From Clostridiales bacterium UBA6468 (lineage in GTDB: Bacteria; Bacillota; Clostridia; Oscillospirales; Oscillospiraceae): DNA of 14,551 bases. The DNA is taken from assembly GCA_002436765.1 (NCBI GenBank), contig DJNI01000027.1:9300-23850 (forward strand), read 5' to 3'. Below are positions 12,556 to 14,551 of the stretch, piece by piece. The notes beneath the pieces were generated by a model. It saw nothing but the letters and a program-made list of their open reading frames with translations. It did not search any database and was not told where the DNA came from. Both the position numbers and the translations under genes were made by a program. Numbering within the stretch: position 1 is the first letter of the stretch; each line of letters begins with the position of its first letter.

Positions 12556-12674
12556 GCTGGTTATGACCAGACACATTTTTTGCGCCCGTTGCTCAGTTGT
12601 GGGACAACGCCCATGCGGCACTTCACCGGCCCCTACTTAGCTCCCGGGCTACCGATTTGAAAGGTGGAAAAATC
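12556..12674 (+). promoter_or_regulatory. rpsO leader, possible S15 autoregulatory region
   Basis: A ~120-base leader with a CTGGT-TATG-ACCAG hairpin (12557-12570) followed by ACACATTTTTT, then GC-rich sequence up to the AAAGGTGG ribosome site. S15 represses its own mRNA in several bacterial groups through structured leaders of about this size. I cannot identify the exact fold here, so this is a location-based suggestion. Confidence 0.3.
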
Positions 12675-12941
12675 ATGATTCAGAAGGAAAAGAAGACCCA
12701 GGTCATCCTGGAAAACGCGACCCACGAGGGCGACACCGGCTCCCCCGAGGTTCAGATCGCCATCCTGACTGCCCGTATCAACGAGCTGACCGAGCATCTG
12801 CGCGTTCACAAGCACGACAACCACTCCCGCCGTGGTCTGCTGATGATGGTCGGTAAGCGCCGCAGCCTGCTGGACTATCTGGCCAAGAAGGACATCAACC
12901 GCTACCGTGCTGTGATCGCCAAGCTGGGTATCCGTAAGTAA
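12675..12941 (+). CDS. rpsO: 30S ribosomal protein S15
   Basis: An 88-residue protein, the usual length for S15, which binds 16S rRNA early in 30S assembly. Family marks are GDTGSPEVQIAILTARINEL (residues 16-35), HLRVHKHDNHSRRGLLMMVG (37-56) with the rRNA-contacting HDxHSRRGL segment, and KRRSLLDYL (57-65). The start at 12675 follows AAAGGTGG; the open frame upstream lies in the untranslated leader. It is followed by its own terminator, then a palindromic element, then pnp. The rpsO-pnp order is the widespread bacterial arrangement. Codon use is strongly biased, as expected for a ribosomal protein. Confidence 0.98.
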   Translation: MIQKEKKTQVILENATHEGDTGSPEVQIAILTARINELTEHLRVHKHDNHSRRGLLMMVGKRRSLLDYLAKKDINRYRAVIAKLGIRK

Positions 12942-12948
12942 GAGATGA

Positions 12949-12975
12949 AGGGGGCGACTGTCGTCGCCCCTTTTC
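12949..12975 (+). terminator. terminator after rpsO
   Basis: GGGGCGAC (12951-12958) pairs with GTCGCCCC (12963-12970) around TGTC, with AAG before and TTTTCTTC after. Partial read-through would be needed if pnp has no promoter of its own. Confidence 0.85.
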
Positions 12976-12986
12976 TTCGTGCTCCC

Positions 12987-13150
12987 AGGGAAGCTCTGAA
13001 TAAATCGGCAAGAGCTGTGAGCGAGAGATTTTTCGTCCAATCGAGGTATCGGAAACGGAGGAATACTTTGCGTATTTCCCGTTTTCGATACCGAAGAGTG
13101 GACGGAAAAGATCCGCTCACGGCCGCAGACGGTTTATTCGGAGATTCCCT
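12987..13150. repeat. 164-bp palindromic element, copy E (type 3)
   Basis: Begins AGGGAAGCTCTGAATAAA and ends TTTATTCGGAGATTCCCT. The centre is AATAC-TTTGC-GTATT (13062-13076) within one base of the midpoint, with GGAGG before it. The outer stem is unlike types 1 and 2. It keeps TCGGCAAG (13005-13012), GAGATTTTT on the 5' arm, GGAAAAGATCCGCT on the 3' arm and CGCAGACG (13124-13131). It lies between the rpsO terminator and the pnp leader hairpin. Confidence 0.85.
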
Positions 13151-13166
13151 AAAAATCCGTAAACCG

Positions 13167-13234
13167 CGGGAGATGCTTTAGCAGTTGAATGTGCCGCCGG
13201 AATCCGGCCGCAGATTCAAGTGCTAAACCTCCCG
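13167..13234 (+). promoter_or_regulatory. pnp leader stem-loop
   Basis: A long interrupted stem: CGGGAG (13167-13172) with CTCCCG (13229-13234), TTTAGCA (13177-13183) with TGCTAAA (13221-13227), TTGAAT (13185-13190) with ATTCAA (13214-13219), and a GC-rich tip (GCCGGAATCCGGC). It ends 30 bases before pnp and has no T-run, so it is not a terminator. In Escherichia coli a leader hairpin cut by RNase III is the basis of PNPase autoregulation; a similar role here is inference. Confidence 0.65.
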
Positions 13235-13263
13235 TACAAATAAAACAACCAGGAGGTAAACCA

Positions 13264-14551
13264 ATGATCACCCGTAAACAGTATCCCAACCATCACGTTT
13301 TCGAGACGGAAATCGGCGGCCGCCCCTTTACCGTGGAAACCGGTAAGGTCGCAGAGCTGGCCGACGCCGAGTGCATCTGCCGCTACGGCGACACCGTCGT
13401 GCTCGCCACCGTCACCTGCAACCCCATCCCCAAGGCCGGGATCGACTACTTCCCCCTGACCATCGAGTTCGAGGAGCGTATGTATTCCGTGGGCCGCATC
13501 CCCGGCTCCTTTAACCGCCGGGAGGGCAAGCCCTCCGAGCGGGGCATCCTGAACAGCCGCATCATCGACCGTCCCATGCGTCCCCTCTTCGACGAGGAGC
13601 TGCGCAACGACACCGTCGTGACCTGCACCGTTCTCGCCAACGATTACGATAACCCCGTGGAGATCGTGGCGTCTCTGGGCGCTTCCATCGCCATCGCCTG
13701 CTCCGACGTTCCCTGGAACGGCCCCGTGGCCACCACCAACGTCGCCCACCTGAATGGCAAGTATATCATCAACCCCTCCTCTGATGAGCGGGAGGCCGCC
13801 GACTGCTTCGTGTGCATTTCCTCCACCTTCGAGAAGGTGGTCATGATCGAGACCGAGGCCAAGGAAGCTCCCGAAAACCTGGTCTACGAGTGCATCCGGG
13901 TCGCCCACGAGGCCAACATGGAGATCGTCAAGTTCATCAACGCCATCGTGGCCGAGATCGGCAAGCCCAAATTCACCTTCGAGAAGGCTGCCGTCAACCA
14001 CGAGCTGCTGGACGATCTGATGGCCTACGGCCTGGGTAAGATCGAGTACGCCCTGGACACCCCCGACAAGAACGTCCGGGAGGAGCGCCTGACCGCCGCC
14101 CGGCTGGACTTCCAGGAGAAGTTCGGCGAAAAGTACGAGGATTTCGACACCCACATCGAGGTCTGCCTGTACAAGATGCAGAAGAAGGTCGTCAAGAAGT
14201 GGCTGCTTCAGGGCAAGCGTGTGGACGGCCGCGGCATGGACGAGATCCGTCCTCTGGACGCCGAGGTCGGCGTTCTGCCCAGAGTCCACGGCTCCGGCCT
14301 GTTCTCCCGCGGTCAGACCCAGGTGCTTTCCATCTGCACCCTGAACACCCTGTCCGCCGCTCAGAAGATCGACACCATTTACCCCGAGGATACCAAGCGG
14401 TATATCCACCACTATAACTTCCCTGCCTACTCCACCGGCGAAGCCCGTGCCGCCCGCTCCACCTCCCGCCGGGAGATCGGCCACGGCGCACTGGCCGAGA
14501 AGGCGCTGCTGCCCGTGATCCCCAGCGTTGAGGAGTTCCCCTACGCCATCC
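13264..14551 (+). CDS. pnp: polynucleotide phosphorylase, N-terminal part (runs off window)
   Basis: PNPase degrades RNA from the 3' end by phosphorolysis. The first ~429 codons are present, with no stop. Residues about 13-140 form the first RNase PH-like domain: GRPFTVETGKVAELADA, RYGDTVVLATVT, DYFPLTIEFEERMYSVGRIP, SFNRREGKPSERGILNSRII and DRPMRPLF. A helical linker follows. The second RNase PH-like domain starts near residue 320 with GKRVDGRGMDEIRPLDAEVG, then LPRVHGSGLFSRGQTQVLS, YNFPAYSTGEA and RREIGHGALAEKALLPVIP. The KH and S1 domains would lie beyond the edge. The start has AGGAGGT about 7 bases upstream. It stands downstream of rpsO, the usual place, with a strong leader hairpin and no clear promoter of its own. 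Codon use is highly biased, as in an abundant protein. Confidence 0.98.
   Translation, partial: MITRKQYPNHHVFETEIGGRPFTVETGKVAELADAECICRYGDTVVLATVTCNPIPKAGIDYFPLTIEFEERMYSVGRIPGSFNRREGKPSERGILNSRIIDRPMRPLFDEELRNDTVVTCTVLANDYDNPVEIVASLGASIAIACSDVPWNGPVATTNVAHLNGKYIINPSSDEREAADCFVCISSTFEKVVMIETEAKEAPENLVYECIRVAHEANMEIVKFINAIVAEIGKPKFTFEKAAVNHELLDDLMAYGLGKIEYALDTPDKNVREERLTAARLDFQEKFGEKYEDFDTHIEVCLYKMQKKVVKKWLLQGKRVDGRGMDEIRPLDAEVGVLPRVHGSGLFSRGQTQVLSICTLNTLSAAQKIDTIYPEDTKRYIHHYNFPAYSTGEARAARSTSRREIGHGALAEKALLPVIPSVEEFPYAI

Noticed and set aside
6862..13150. CRISPR array
   Set aside because: The repeats are long dispersed palindromes in separate intergenic gaps, not short direct repeats with regular spacers, and no cas genes are present.
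13216..14484. 422-codon open frame on the minus strand opposite pnp
   Set aside because: Gly/Val/Asp-rich shadow frame; the plus strand is unmistakable PNPase.

Overview
The window looks like chromosomal DNA from a GC-rich, anaerobic, gut-type member of the Clostridia (Oscillospiraceae-like). This is an inference from gene content, Firmicutes-style GGAGG ribosome binding sites, TTGACA/TATAAT promoters and high-GC codon use. There is no sequence match behind it. Most genes are ordinary housekeeping or conserved membrane genes. The unusual material lies between the genes.

Layout. Positions 1-1825 (minus) hold a sulfur-assimilation operon, metY-cysK (cysK cut by the window edge). It has a clear promoter, inverted-repeat operators at the start site, and a possible 31-residue upstream peptide. 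Positions 1882-3327 (plus) hold a CmpB-type membrane protein with its own promoter and a strong terminator. An inverted pair of short palindromic repeats follows. Positions 3462-5657 (minus) hold a three-gene operon: DUF2975 membrane protein, small Xre-type regulator, DUF4173 membrane protein. Positions 5745-5920 hold a possible small RNA or small-peptide transcript. Positions 5970-7054 (plus) hold a small-multidrug-export-family protein and a HIT protein. Positions 7060-8157 (plus) are a TPP-riboswitch-controlled thiT gene. Positions 8156-9361 (minus) encode a secreted SLH-domain protein. Positions 9572-12326 (plus) hold a DUF3810 metallopeptidase-like membrane protein, rsmG and plsY. Positions 12521-14551 (plus) hold rpsO and the first part of pnp.

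The main discovery candidate is a set of five intergenic elements at 6862, 7111, 11524, 12347 and 12987. Each is a 163-164 bp near-complete palindrome, and each has AATAC-N5-GTATT at its centre. The outer stems fall into three sequence types, yet length, apex and several strand-asymmetric tracts are kept, and some stem differences are compensated on the other arm. They sit between a promoter and a TPP riboswitch, between a stop codon and its terminator, across a stop codon, and between rpsO and pnp. They could be a miniature mobile element family, a family of long RNA hairpins, or both.

Working together: metY and cysK use sulfide to make homocysteine and cysteine, probably under a cysteine- or iron-sulfur-responsive repressor. 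thiT supplies thiamine under TPP feedback. rsmG, rpsO and pnp serve ribosome maturation and RNA turnover. plsY starts phospholipid synthesis.
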